Shown: positions 26,625 through 36,300 of the stretch, piece by piece
Numbering within the stretch: the first letter of the stretch is position 1
Layout of the letters: each line of letters begins with the position of its first letter
Origin: Burkholderia sp. Ax-1719
Lineage (GTDB): Bacteria > Pseudomonadota > Gammaproteobacteria > Burkholderiales > Burkholderiaceae
NCBI RefSeq assembly: GCF_011753055.1
Contig: NZ_VWWJ01000004.1
Span: 1-64,000, forward strand
Length of the DNA: 64,000 bases
Reading direction: 5' to 3'
Notes under the pieces: model-generated
The model's input: the letters and a program-made list of their open reading frames with translations, nothing else
Told to the model about the DNA's origin: nothing
Databases searched by the model: none
Translations under genes and position numbers: made by a program

Positions 26625-27857
26625 ATGCACCCAGCGCTTGCGCAATTTCACCGTTCCGGTCCGACCGGAGGTCCACGTTGCGCCGGCGATCTGTGTCAGT
26701 CCGCGCCCGCCATCGACGCGTCGGATTCCAACTCGCGCGTGATGGAAGTGTTCTACTCGCGCCGCGATCTGATCAGCCTCGCTGTCATTGAAGGCGATCG
26801 TCCCATTGGCCTGATCAACCGCGATATCTTTCTGTCGCAGATGAGCAAGCCGTTCCATCGCGAGCTGTACGACAAGAAAAGCTGCATCGCGTTCATGGAC
26901 AAAGAGCCATTGATCGTCGACGCCGACATGAGCATCGAAGCGCTCACGTTCAAAACCGTCGAGGTGGGGGAAAAAGCGCTGGTGGACGGCTTTATCGTCA
27001 CGCGCGAAGGGCGCTTCTCGGGCGTGGGCAACGGTCTGCAACTGCTGGGTGCGGTGGCCGAAACCCAGGCCGAGAAAAATCGTCAGATCATGCAGAGCAT
27101 CGAGTATGCGAGCGTGATCCAGCAGGCCATGCTGCGCGCCTCGCGCGAAACGCTTTCGACCATGCTGCCCGACGCGGCGCTCGTCTGGGAGCCGCGCGAT
27201 GTGGTGGGCGGCGACTTCTATCACTTCGCGGCGTTCGCGGACGGCTGGTTTGGCGCCGTGGCCGATTGCACGGGACACGGCGTGCCCGGCGCGTTCATGA
27301 CGCTGCTGGCTTCGGCATCGCTTTCGCAGGCGCTCGAACGTCTGGGGCCGCGCGATCCGTCGAAGCTGCTGGCGGCGGTCAATCGCAACGTCAAGGGCCT
27401 GCTTGGTCAGGTCAAGGGCGCGGGCGACGCACCGCAGTCGAACGACGGGCTGGACGCCGCGTTCTTCTGGTACGACGCCGCGCAGCAACAACTGCTGTTT
27501 GCCGGTGCGCGCGTCGCGCTGCATGTGCTGCGCCCCGAAGCGGAGCAGTTCGAAACTATCGCGGGCGAGCGCGTGGGCGTGGGCTATGTGGACAGTCTCG
27601 CGGAATATACCTGGCCGCTCCACGCGGTGGATTTGCCCGAAGATAGCCTCCTGTTCGTTTCGACGGACGGGTTGACCGACCAGATCGGCGGTGCGCGCAA
27701 GATTGCCTTTGGCAAGCGCCGCTCGCTCGACCTGATTCTTGCGAATCGTGCGCAGACGCCTTCCGCCATCTGTGCGCGCCTCGTGGATGCACTGACCGAA
27801 TGGCAAGGCGCCCAATCGCGCCGCGACGACGTCACCTTATTTTTTGCACGCGTTTAA
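26625..27857 (+). CDS. siaA: PP2C-type phosphatase with N-terminal CBS-like domain (SiaA-like)
   Basis: The 410-residue protein has a CBS-pair-like input region (residues about 30-165; LAVIEGDRPIGLINRDIFLSQ, VDGFIVTREGRFSGVGNGLQLLGAV), a short coiled linker with QIMQSIEYASVIQQAML, and a SpoIIE/PP2C domain. That domain keeps its metal-binding motifs DVVGGDFYHF, VADCTGHGVPGAF, STDGLTDQ and RRDDVTLFF. The gene order with siaB, siaC and siaD homologues supports SiaA, which dephosphorylates SiaC. Pseudomonas SiaA has a membrane HAMP input instead, so this input is different. The 5' end is uncertain: no good ribosome binding site precedes the ATG, while a GTG at 26591 in another frame has one. Confidence 0.85.
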   Translation: MHPALAQFHRSGPTGGPRCAGDLCQSAPAIDASDSNSRVMEVFYSRRDLISLAVIEGDRPIGLINRDIFLSQMSKPFHRELYDKKSCIAFMDKEPLIVDADMSIEALTFKTVEVGEKALVDGFIVTREGRFSGVGNGLQLLGAVAETQAEKNRQIMQSIEYASVIQQAMLRASRETLSTMLPDAALVWEPRDVVGGDFYHFAAFADGWFGAVADCTGHGVPGAFMTLLASASLSQALERLGPRDPSKLLAAVNRNVKGLLGQVKGAGDAPQSNDGLDAAFFWYDAAQQQLLFAGARVALHVLRPEAEQFETIAGERVGVGYVDSLAEYTWPLHAVDLPEDSLLFVSTDGLTDQIGGARKIAFGKRRSLDLILANRAQTPSAICARLVDALTEWQGAQSRRDDVTLFFARV

Positions 27858-27874
27858 GATTGCTGATCAAACTT

Positions 27875-28435
27875 ATGTCTGAACTCCTGGAGCAGAACAG
27901 CGCCTTTCTAGAGCTTGCGCAGAAGCGCAATCTGATTTTCTATCACAAAGGCTACTTCTCCCAAAACATCGTCGCGGCCATGAGCGAAGTGGTGAAGCTC
28001 CAGCTCGAAGTCGCGGGCGTCAATGGGCCCACGCGGCGCAAGCTCTTTTCGTCGTTTATCGAACTGTCGCAGAACATCGTGCATTACTCGTCCGAAACGC
28101 TGCCGGCGGATCAGACGCAGGGCGGTATCCGCGAAGGCGCAATGTGCATCACGAGCGACGGCGAACGCCATCTGATGGTGTGCGTCAATCCGATCGCCAC
28201 GAACGCGGTGGACGAACTGCGCGAAAAACTCGAGCCGCTGCGCAGCATGTCGGTCGATGAAATCAAGCAGGCCTACAAGAATTCGCTGCGTGCCGAAACG
28301 CCGGCGGAAAGCAAGGGCGCGGGCATGGGATTTCTGACGATGGCGCGCGACGCCAGCGCGCCGCTTGAATTCGCCTTTCATCCGCGTGAGGACGATCCCG
28401 CGACCACGCTGTTTTGCCTGAAGACCATCATCTGA
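27875..28435 (+). CDS. siaB: SiaB-like protein kinase (DUF6272 family)
   Basis: The 186-residue protein starts MSELLEQNSAFLELAQKRNLIFYHKGYFSQNIVAAM. It shows a GHKL-type ATPase pattern with an N-box-like ELSQNIVHYS and a glycine box KGAGMGFLTMARD. In Pseudomonas aeruginosa SiaB phosphorylates SiaC and so keeps the diguanylate cyclase off. The gene is 17 bp downstream of siaA and 14 bp upstream of siaC. Confidence 0.85.
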   Translation: MSELLEQNSAFLELAQKRNLIFYHKGYFSQNIVAAMSEVVKLQLEVAGVNGPTRRKLFSSFIELSQNIVHYSSETLPADQTQGGIREGAMCITSDGERHLMVCVNPIATNAVDELREKLEPLRSMSVDEIKQAYKNSLRAETPAESKGAGMGFLTMARDASAPLEFAFHPREDDPATTLFCLKTII

Positions 28436-28449
28436 ATTCCGCGACTGCC

Positions 28450-28836
28450 ATGGAAAACCTACATATTGCCGCCACGGCGACTTCGCCGGAAATCGACTTC
28501 CAGTTCGACCAGAACACGCTTTCGCTGCGTGGCGAGTCCTACCCGGAAAATGCCGCTGCGTTTTACGCACCCGTGATCGAACGGCTGGGCGCGTGGCTCG
28601 CGCAATGCGACGACGTTGCCATTACGGTGGATGTGACGCTTACGTATTTCAACAGCTCCAGCACGAAAATGCTGTTCAGTATTTTCGACGCACTCGATCG
28701 CGCAGCCGCCGCGGGCAACCGCGTGCAGGTGAACTGGTATCGCGATGAGGAAGACGAAACGATCCAGGAGTTCGGCGAAGAACTGCAAACCGACTTTACG
28801 GCGATCAAGTTCACCGATTGCCCAGTGGCGATCTAA
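28450..28836 (+). CDS. siaC: SiaC-like phosphoprotein switch (DUF1987)
   Basis: The 128-residue protein has the DUF1987 core FDQNTLSLRGESYPENAAAFYAPVIERL and LTYFNSSSTKMLFSIFDALDRA, similar in outline to STAS-type anti-sigma antagonists. A threonine at residue 72 in NSSSTK is at about the position of the phosphorylated Thr68 of Pseudomonas SiaC; that alignment is an inference. Unphosphorylated SiaC binds and activates SiaD. The gene is 8 bp before siaD. Confidence 0.87.
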   Translation: MENLHIAATATSPEIDFQFDQNTLSLRGESYPENAAAFYAPVIERLGAWLAQCDDVAITVDVTLTYFNSSSTKMLFSIFDALDRAAAAGNRVQVNWYRDEEDETIQEFGEELQTDFTAIKFTDCPVAI

Positions 28837-28844
28837 GGATAGCG

Positions 28845-29615
28845 ATGGTGGTGACGACTTCCTCCGCGGACGCCTCGACGAGTGACGCGCCAGACCTGTT
28901 TCAGAGCGAGAGCGAGGCGCTGGAAAAGGCGCGCGCGATCCGCGCCGATGCCAACGCGGATGCCCAGCGTTACCGCCACGCACTGGGCGAACTGATTGGC
29001 CACTATGAGCGCCTGATGCGCGAGACGCGCCGCCTGATCGGCCGCAGCGACCGCGCCGAGCGCGAGATGCATGCGCTTACGCAGCAATTGCAATATCGCG
29101 CGACTCACGACGCCCTGACCGACGTGTTCAATCGTAGCGCCGTGATCGAGCGCGCGACCAAGGCGCTGCGCACCGATCGCGCGGTCATGGTCCTGCTCGA
29201 CATCGATGAATTCAAGAAGGTCAATGACGACTACGGCCATCCCGCCGGGGATACCGTGATTCTGGGCATCGTCGATTGCCTGCGCCGCATCGTCGGCAAC
29301 CAGGGCATTATCGGGCGCGTGGGCGGCGAAGAATTTACCGTGGTGCTGCCTGGCTACAATCTGACCGATGCGCTGACGCTGGCCGAAACCATGCGATCGA
29401 GCATCGAAGCCCATGTATTTGGCGCGCCGGTGACCCGGCGCATCACCAGCAGCTTCGGCGTGAGTGCGAACGAGGTGGGCACGAGTTTCGATACGGCCTA
29501 TGGGCTGGCTGACGCCGCGCTCTACAAGGCCAAGCGCAGCGGTCGCAACCGGGTGGAATTCACCGGCGGCGATTGTGGGGCGGATGATTTGCCGTCGGGC
29601 GAACACCGCGAATAA
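28845..29615 (+). CDS. siaD: SiaD-like diguanylate cyclase
   Basis: The start at 28845 has TAAGGAT just upstream. The 256-residue soluble protein has an N-terminal helical region (residues 20-95), rich in charged residues and likely a coiled coil, and then a GGDEF domain with THDALTDVFNR, LLDIDEFKKVNDDYGHPAGD and an intact GGEEF. The RxxD inhibitory site is absent at the usual place. It should make c-di-GMP when bound by SiaC. As the last gene of the operon it is followed by a long leader and the giant adhesin gene, suggesting that its product promotes surface adhesion. Confidence 0.88.
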   Translation: MVVTTSSADASTSDAPDLFQSESEALEKARAIRADANADAQRYRHALGELIGHYERLMRETRRLIGRSDRAEREMHALTQQLQYRATHDALTDVFNRSAVIERATKALRTDRAVMVLLDIDEFKKVNDDYGHPAGDTVILGIVDCLRRIVGNQGIIGRVGGEEFTVVLPGYNLTDALTLAETMRSSIEAHVFGAPVTRRITSSFGVSANEVGTSFDTAYGLADAALYKAKRSGRNRVEFTGGDCGADDLPSGEHRE

Positions 29616-29914
29616 GCGGGAGCGTCGCCAGGCGCTTCACATGGGCACATAGGGCAGGGCGCATTCGACGCCCCTCGCAATCCTCACGCCCGCTCCTCAT
29701 TGATTTTCTGTCACGACATGCCGTTGCTCGCGCAACGGCCATGCCTGCGTTTGTCGTCGCTCGACATGCGTTTCAAATTTCATTTCCGATAGATTTAAAG
29801 GCATTTAAAACGCAAGTTAAAAGCGTCATTAATACCTTTCATGCAAAACGCAACACCATAATTACCGGTGTTTTATGCGTATCGCAGAAATCGATTTAAA
29901 TCATGATTTAAAGC

Positions 29915-29944
29915 TTGAAAAGACGGTAAGAAGTTGTCTATCCT
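29915..29944 (+). promoter_or_regulatory. Candidate promoter for the adhesin transcript
   Basis: TTGAAA (29915-29920) and TATCCT (29939-29944) are separated by 18 bp. A transcript from here would have a leader of about 370 nt before the adhesin GTG, including the small frame at 30010 and two hairpins. Confidence 0.45.
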
Positions 29945-30009
29945 CAGGACGAAAGCCAATTGTATGTACTGACCCGTTCTTCCAGAGCGGCTCACAGGAG
30001 GCGCGTTCC

Positions 30010-30036
30010 ATGAAGCTCCCCGAAGCTCCCTTCTAG
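30010..30036 (+). CDS. Possible 8-residue leader peptide in the adhesin 5' region
   Basis: ATG at 30010 begins MKLPEAPF and ends at TAG 30034-30036. A perfect AGGAGG (29996-30001) is spaced 8 nt from the ATG, which is rare by chance. The frame precedes two hairpins in the leader of the giant autotransporter gene, so it could couple translation to adhesin expression. I see no homologue signature. Confidence 0.45.
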   Translation: MKLPEAPF

Positions 30037-30323
30037 TTGTTGTCCGACCGACATTCCGGTCGATCCGTCATGCCTCGATCCGGACGGCGCCTGCACTGGC
30101 GCCGCGGGTTCGTGCACGCCTCGGTTCAGGGCGACGCCTGACGGAGATTGCATCACCCCGACGCCTGTACCGGCGTCCTGCCAGCCTGTCATTCGTTGAC
30201 CGGGCGGGTCGCGGTCATACATCAGGAATGCGAAGCGTTTAATGCATACAGCAAGACATCAAAGACGATTTTAAAAATTTCGATTGAGAGAGAGCGGTTC
30301 GACTAATTCCGAGGGGAAACGCC

Positions 30324-33300
30324 GTGAGCGAATCGACCGGGACGGGCAGGCGGCTGCAACGCGGGGCGATCCATGCGCTGGGGCAGGTGATCGCAGTGGG
30401 GGTCGTGATGGGTGTGGCGGCGAGCGATGCCTATGCCACCTGTGCGATCAGCGGTTCAACGGTGAATTGTACGGGGGCGGCCAATCCGCTTGCTCCCAAT
30501 TTTGCAAGCACTACGAATAATCAGACCGTCAACATCGCATCGGGAGCGGGCGTGGGGGTGCTGCTGGGTGTCGGCGGGACGGCGCTTTCGCTTACCGGCA
30601 ACAACGTCACGCTGAACAACGCGGGCACGGTCGATCCATCGCTGCTCGGCGTGCTCAGTATTCTGTCGAGCGGCACCGTCATCGGCAACAGCAATGCCAG
30701 CACGGTCAATATCACCAATTCGGGCACGCTGAACGGCACGATGGGCGCGGTTACGCTCAACGTGGCAAGTCTCACCGGGCTTGCGCTTGCAGTGCAGAAC
30801 GGTGCGGGCGGCGTCACCAACATCACCAATACGGGCACTATCGGATCGGCGTCGATTGCGGGCGTGTCGATCGCGCCGGGCGATCGCACGTCGGTGGCCG
30901 TGTATGGCGGCAGCCAGGTCAACTTCACCAACAGCGGCACCATCACGGGCCGCGTCGGCCTGCAGGCTTCGTCGACGGCGGGCACGGGCAACACGTTCAC
31001 CAACGCGGGCAGCATTATCGGCAGCGTGTCGATGGGCGCGGGCAGCGCCAATACCTTCTATGCGCGCACGGGATCGTCGGTGACGCCTGGCGCGGGTGCT
31101 TCGCTAGACGTGCTCGGCATAGCAGGGTTGACGCTGGGCTTCGCGCAGGCCGGTTACGTGGATGGTGGCGCAGGCGGCAACAATACGTTGCATCTGCAAC
31201 AAGATACGGGCGGACCGGCGACGGGTTCGATCACGCTGACCAACTACATCAACTTCAATCACCTGGCCATCGATAGCGGAAGCTGGACCTTGAGCGGTGC
31301 GTCCAGCGCGGCCGATGCGACACTCGGTGCGGCCGCCACGGCGATTCTCGACAATGCCCAGGGACTGGGCACCGGCACGATCACGGCGACGGGCGGAGCG
31401 CTGCAAAGCAGCGCGGCGGGGCTCATTATCGCCAACACGATTTCGCTGGGGACGGGCGGCCTGATTGCTTCGGGATCCAATCCATTTACGTTGTCGGGCG
31501 TGATTTCAGGGACCGGCACGCTGACGCAGTCGGGCACGGGCGCACTCACGCTCGCGGCGGCTAACACGTATTCGGGCGGCACGACGCTCAATTCAGGCTC
31601 GATCGTCGTTGGCAACAATGCGGCGCTGGGCACGGGCGCGCTGACGCTGGGTGGCGCGGGCACGCTCGACAGCAGCACGGCGGGGCTGTCGGTCGGCAAT
31701 GCCGTCAATCTGGGCGCGAACACGCTGACGCTCGGCGGCAGCAATGCGCTCACGCTGTCCGGCGTGGTCGCGGGCACCGGCGCGCTCGTCAAGAACGGCG
31801 CGGCGACGGTGACGCTGACCGGCATCGACACGTACACGGGCGGCACGACAATCAACGCGGGCACGCTCGCGATCGGCGCGGGCGGCGCACTGGCGCCGAC
31901 GGGGGCGCTCAACGTGGCCTCGGGTGCGACCTTCGATATCGGCGCGGCAAGCGCGAACCAGACTGTGGGCGCGCTGTCTGGCGCGGGTAATGTGTCCCTG
32001 GGCGCGCACACGCTGACCTTTGGCGATGCGACAAACCCGACCTTCAGCGGCGTGGCAAGCGGTACAGGCGGTCTCGTGAAGCAGGGCAGCGGCACGCAGA
32101 CGCTGACGGGTGTGAACACCTACACGGGCGGTACCACGGTCAATGGCGGCACGCTCGCGCTGTCGGGCAGCGGTGCGCTCGCTTCGACAGGCGCGGTCAA
32201 TCTGGCAGCCAGCGGCACGGCGTTTTCGATTGCCGCGGCGACGGGCGCGCGAACCATCGGGGAACTTGCGGGTGTGACGGGTTCGAGCGTGTTACTCGGC
32301 ACGAACGCGCTGACATTCGGCGATGCCACCAACCAGAGCTATGCAGGCGCGATAAGCGGTACGGGCGGTATCGTCAAGCAAGGCAGTGGTACGCAAACGC
32401 TCAGTGGTGCGAATAGTTATACGGGCGGCACGACGATCGACGCAGGCACGCTCGCGCTTGGAGCGGGCGGGTCGCTCGCCTCAACGGGGGCGGTGACGCT
32501 TGCTAATAGCGGCACCACCTTCGACATCAGCAACGCGGGCGCGGGAGAGACGATTGGCGCGTTGTCCGGCGTGGCGGGTAGCGCTGTGGCGCTCGGCGCG
32601 AATGCGCTCACGTTCGGCGACGCCACCAGTCAGACCTTTGCCGGAACGATTGGCGGCACGGGCGCGCTGGTCAAGCAGGGCAGCGGTACGCAAACGCTCA
32701 CCGGCGCGAATACCTATACGGGCGGCACGCTCATCAATGCAGGCACCCTGGCGCTTGGCGCGGGCGGCAGTCTTGCCGGCACGGGCGGCGTAACGTTGGG
32801 CGGCACCGGCGCATCGTTCAATATCGGCGCGGCCGGCAACCAGACGATAGGCGCGCTGGCTGGCGTCGCGGGCACGACGGTGGCGCTGGGCGCGAATACG
32901 CTCACGTTTGGCGGTGCGGGCAATCAGACCTTTGCGGGTGCTATCGGCGGGACTGGCGGCATCGTCAAGCAAGGCAGTGGCACGCAGACGCTCAGTGGTG
33001 CGAACAGTTATACGGGCGCCACGACGGTCAATGCGGGCACGCTTGCGCTTTCGGGAACGGGCGCGCTGGGTGTGGCTTCGAACCTGAATCTTGCCAATGC
33101 GGGCAGCGTGTTCGACATCAGCGCCGCCACAGGCGCGGCCAGCATCGGGTCGCTCAACGGCGTCGCGGGCAGCACGGTCGCATTGGGCGGCAATGCGCTT
33201 ACGCTCGGCAGTGCGGTCAATAGCGCTTTCGCGGGCGCCATCGGTGGCACGGGCGGTCTCGTCAAACAGGGGAGCGCTACGCAGACGCTGTCGGGCGTCA

Positions 33301-36300
33301 ATACCTATACGGGCGGAACAACCGTCAACGCGGGGACGCTGGCGCTGGGTGCAGGCGGCGCGCTGGTGTCGACGGGCGCGGTCAATCTCGCCAATGCAGG
33401 CGCAACGTTCGATATCAGTGCGGCGGGCGCGAACCAGACGATAGGCGCGCTGAGCGGTGCGAGCGGCAGCACGCTCGCGTTGGGCGCGAATACGCTGAGT
33501 TTCGGCGATGCGGGCAACGCTGCCTTCGGTGGTGCGATCACGGGCACGGGCGGGATCGTCAAGCAGGGTAGCGGCACGCAGACGCTCACCGGCGCAAATA
33601 CCTTCAGCGGCGGCACTACGCTCAATGCGGGCGGCCTCGTGCTGGGCAATGCGTCGGCGCTGGGTACGGGCGCGCTCACCGTGGGCGGCCCGGCCTCGCT
33701 CGACAACAGCAGCGCGCTCACGCTCGCCAACGGCATCGTGCTCGATGGCGGTTTGAGCGTGCTGGGTTCCAATGCGCTGACGCTGTCCGGTCCGATCTCG
33801 GGTGCAGGCAGTCTGGCCAAGAGCGGCGCGGCCACGCTTACGCTCAACGGCGCGAACACCTATACGGGCGGTACGACGGTCAACGCTGGCACGCTCGCGC
33901 TGGGCGCGGGAGGATCGCTGGCGGCGACGGGCGGCGTGAATCTCGCCAATGCGGGCGCGACCTTCAGCATCGCCAACGCCAGCGGGGCGCAGACGATCGG
34001 CGCACTGAGCGGCGTGGGCGGCAGCGCGCTCGCGCTGGGCGCGAACACGCTCACCTTCGGCGATGCGGGCAACGAGACGTTTGGCGGCGTGCTGCAAGGC
34101 ACAGGGGGCATCGTCAAAGCGGGTAGCGGGACCGAGACGCTCACGGGCGCGAACACCTTCACGGGCGGCACGACGATCAACGCGGGCACGCTGGCGCTTG
34201 GCGCGGGTGGTTCGCTGGCGGCGACAGGCGGCGTCAATCTCGCCAACGCGGGCACGACCTTCGACATCGGCAATGCGGGAGCGGCGCAGACCATCGCGGG
34301 ATTGAGCGGTGTCGGCGGAAGCACCGTAACGCTCGGCGGCAATACGCTGACCTTCGGCGATGCAGGCAGCGAGACCTTTGGCGGCACGATTGCGGGTACG
34401 GGCGGCATCGTCAAGGCGGGCAGCGGCACCGCAACGCTCACGGGCGCGAATACGCTCACCGGTACGACCACAGTCGATGACGGCACGCTGGCGCTGGCGG
34501 GCAACGGCACGCTGTCGTCGAGCGATGTGAATCTTGCCAACGCGGGCGCGGCACTGGACGCAAGCGCGGCGACGGGCACGCCGGTCATCGGCGCACTGAA
34601 TGGAGTGAGTGGCAGCACGGTTGCGCTTGGCGGCACGACACTCACGCTTCGTAGTGCTAACAACGGTGTGTTTGGTGGATCGATTGGCGGCACGGGCGGC
34701 ATCGTCAAGCAGGGCAGCGGCACGCAGACGCTCACGGGCGCGAACACCTTCACGGGCGGCACGACCATCGACGCGGGCACGCTCGCGCTCGGCGCAGGCG
34801 GCTCGCTGGCGACGACGGGCGGCGTCAATCTCGCCAACGCGGGCGTTGGCTTCGACATCAGCGGTGCAAGCGGCGCGCAGACCATCGGTGCATTGAGCGG
34901 CGCGAGCGGCAGCGCCGTCACGCTGGGCGCGAATACACTCGCCTTCGGCGATGCAGGCAACGAGACCTTCGGCGGCGTGCTGCAAGGCGCGGGCGGCATT
35001 ATCAAGCAAGGCAGCGGCACGGCCACGCTCACCGGCGAGAACACCTACACAGGTGGCGCGACCATCGACGCGGGCACGCTCGCCATCGGCGCGGGCGGTT
35101 CACTCGCGGCCACGGGCGGCGTCAATCTCGCCAATACGGGCACGGCATTCGATATCAGCAATGCGGGCGGCGCGCAGACCATCGGTGCACTCAATGGCGT
35201 AGCGGGCAGCGGCGTGAACCTCGGTGTCAATACGCTCGCTTTCGGTGATGCGGGTAACGCTACGTTTGGCGGCGTCATTGGTGGCACGGGTGGCATCGTC
35301 AAGAACGGCACGGGTACGCAGACGCTCAACGGCGCGAATACCTTCAGCGGCGGGACGACGCTCAACGCGGGCGGACTGATCGTCGGCAACGATGCGGCGC
35401 TGGGAACCGGCGCGTTGACGGTGAACGGCGCATCGACGCTCGATGCATCGACCGCAAGCACGCTCGCCAACGACGTCACGCTCAACAGCGCGTTGAACGT
35501 GGCGGGCAGCAATGGCCTCACGCTCGGCGGTACGCTGTCCGGCGCGGGCAGCCTCACGAAGAACGGGGCGGCCGCGCTCACGTTGAACAACGCCAACACC
35601 TACACCGGCGGCACCACGCTCAATGCGGGCGCGCTGCTGGTGGGCAACGATGCGGCGTTGGGCACGGGCGCGTTGACGGTGAATGGTGCATCGACGCTCG
35701 ATGCATCGACCGCAAGCACGCTCGCCAACGACCTCACGCTCAACAGCGCGTTGAACGTAGCGGGCAGCAACGACCTAACGCTCAACGGCGTGCTATCGGG
35801 CGCGAGCAGCCTCACGAAGAACGGCGCGGCCACGCTGACGCTGAATAACGCGAATACCTACACCGGCGGCACCACGCTCGACGCGGGCACGCTCGTGGTG
35901 GGCAATAACGCGGCATTGGGCACGGGCGCGGTCACGGTGAGCGGCGCGGCGTCGCTCGACAGTTCAACCGCCACGGCGCTTGCGAACGACTTCATCCTGA
36001 ACGGCGGGTTGACGGTGGCGGGCAGCAACGACGTCACCCTCAACGGCGTGCTCGCAGGCACGGGCAGCCTCACCAAGAACGGCGCGGCTACGCTCACGCT
36101 CAACGGCGCGAATACCTATACGGGCGGCACCACGATCAACTCGGGCACGCTGGCGCTGGGGGCGAACGCGAGTCTCGCGGCAAGCGGCATCGTCGATGTG
36201 GTGACGGGCGCGACCTTCGATCTTTCGGCGGGCAACGGCCAGCAGCAATTTGGCACGCTGACCGGCGGCGGCACGGTGTTGCTGGGCGCGAACAATCTCA

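Larger units (their letters stand above)
29616..30323 (+). other. 708-bp region between siaD and the giant adhesin gene
   Basis: The region holds an AT-rich block (about 29,760-29,945) with three GATTTAAA copies at 29792-29799, 29893-29900 and 29905-29912, and a candidate promoter. After this comes a GC-rich leader with hairpins GGCGCC-TGCACT-GGCGCC (about 30087-30104) and GACGCC-TGTACC-GGCGTC (about 30159-30176), plus a small frame with an ideal ribosome binding site. A minus-strand frame at 29992-30222 has no support. A hairpin CCGTTGC-TCGC-GCAACGG is at 29721-29738, not followed by a T run. Confidence 0.55.

Noticed and set aside
29992..30222. 76-codon frame on the minus strand in the adhesin leader
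   Set aside because: It runs antisense to the structured leader, has no ribosome binding site and reads hairpin sequence.
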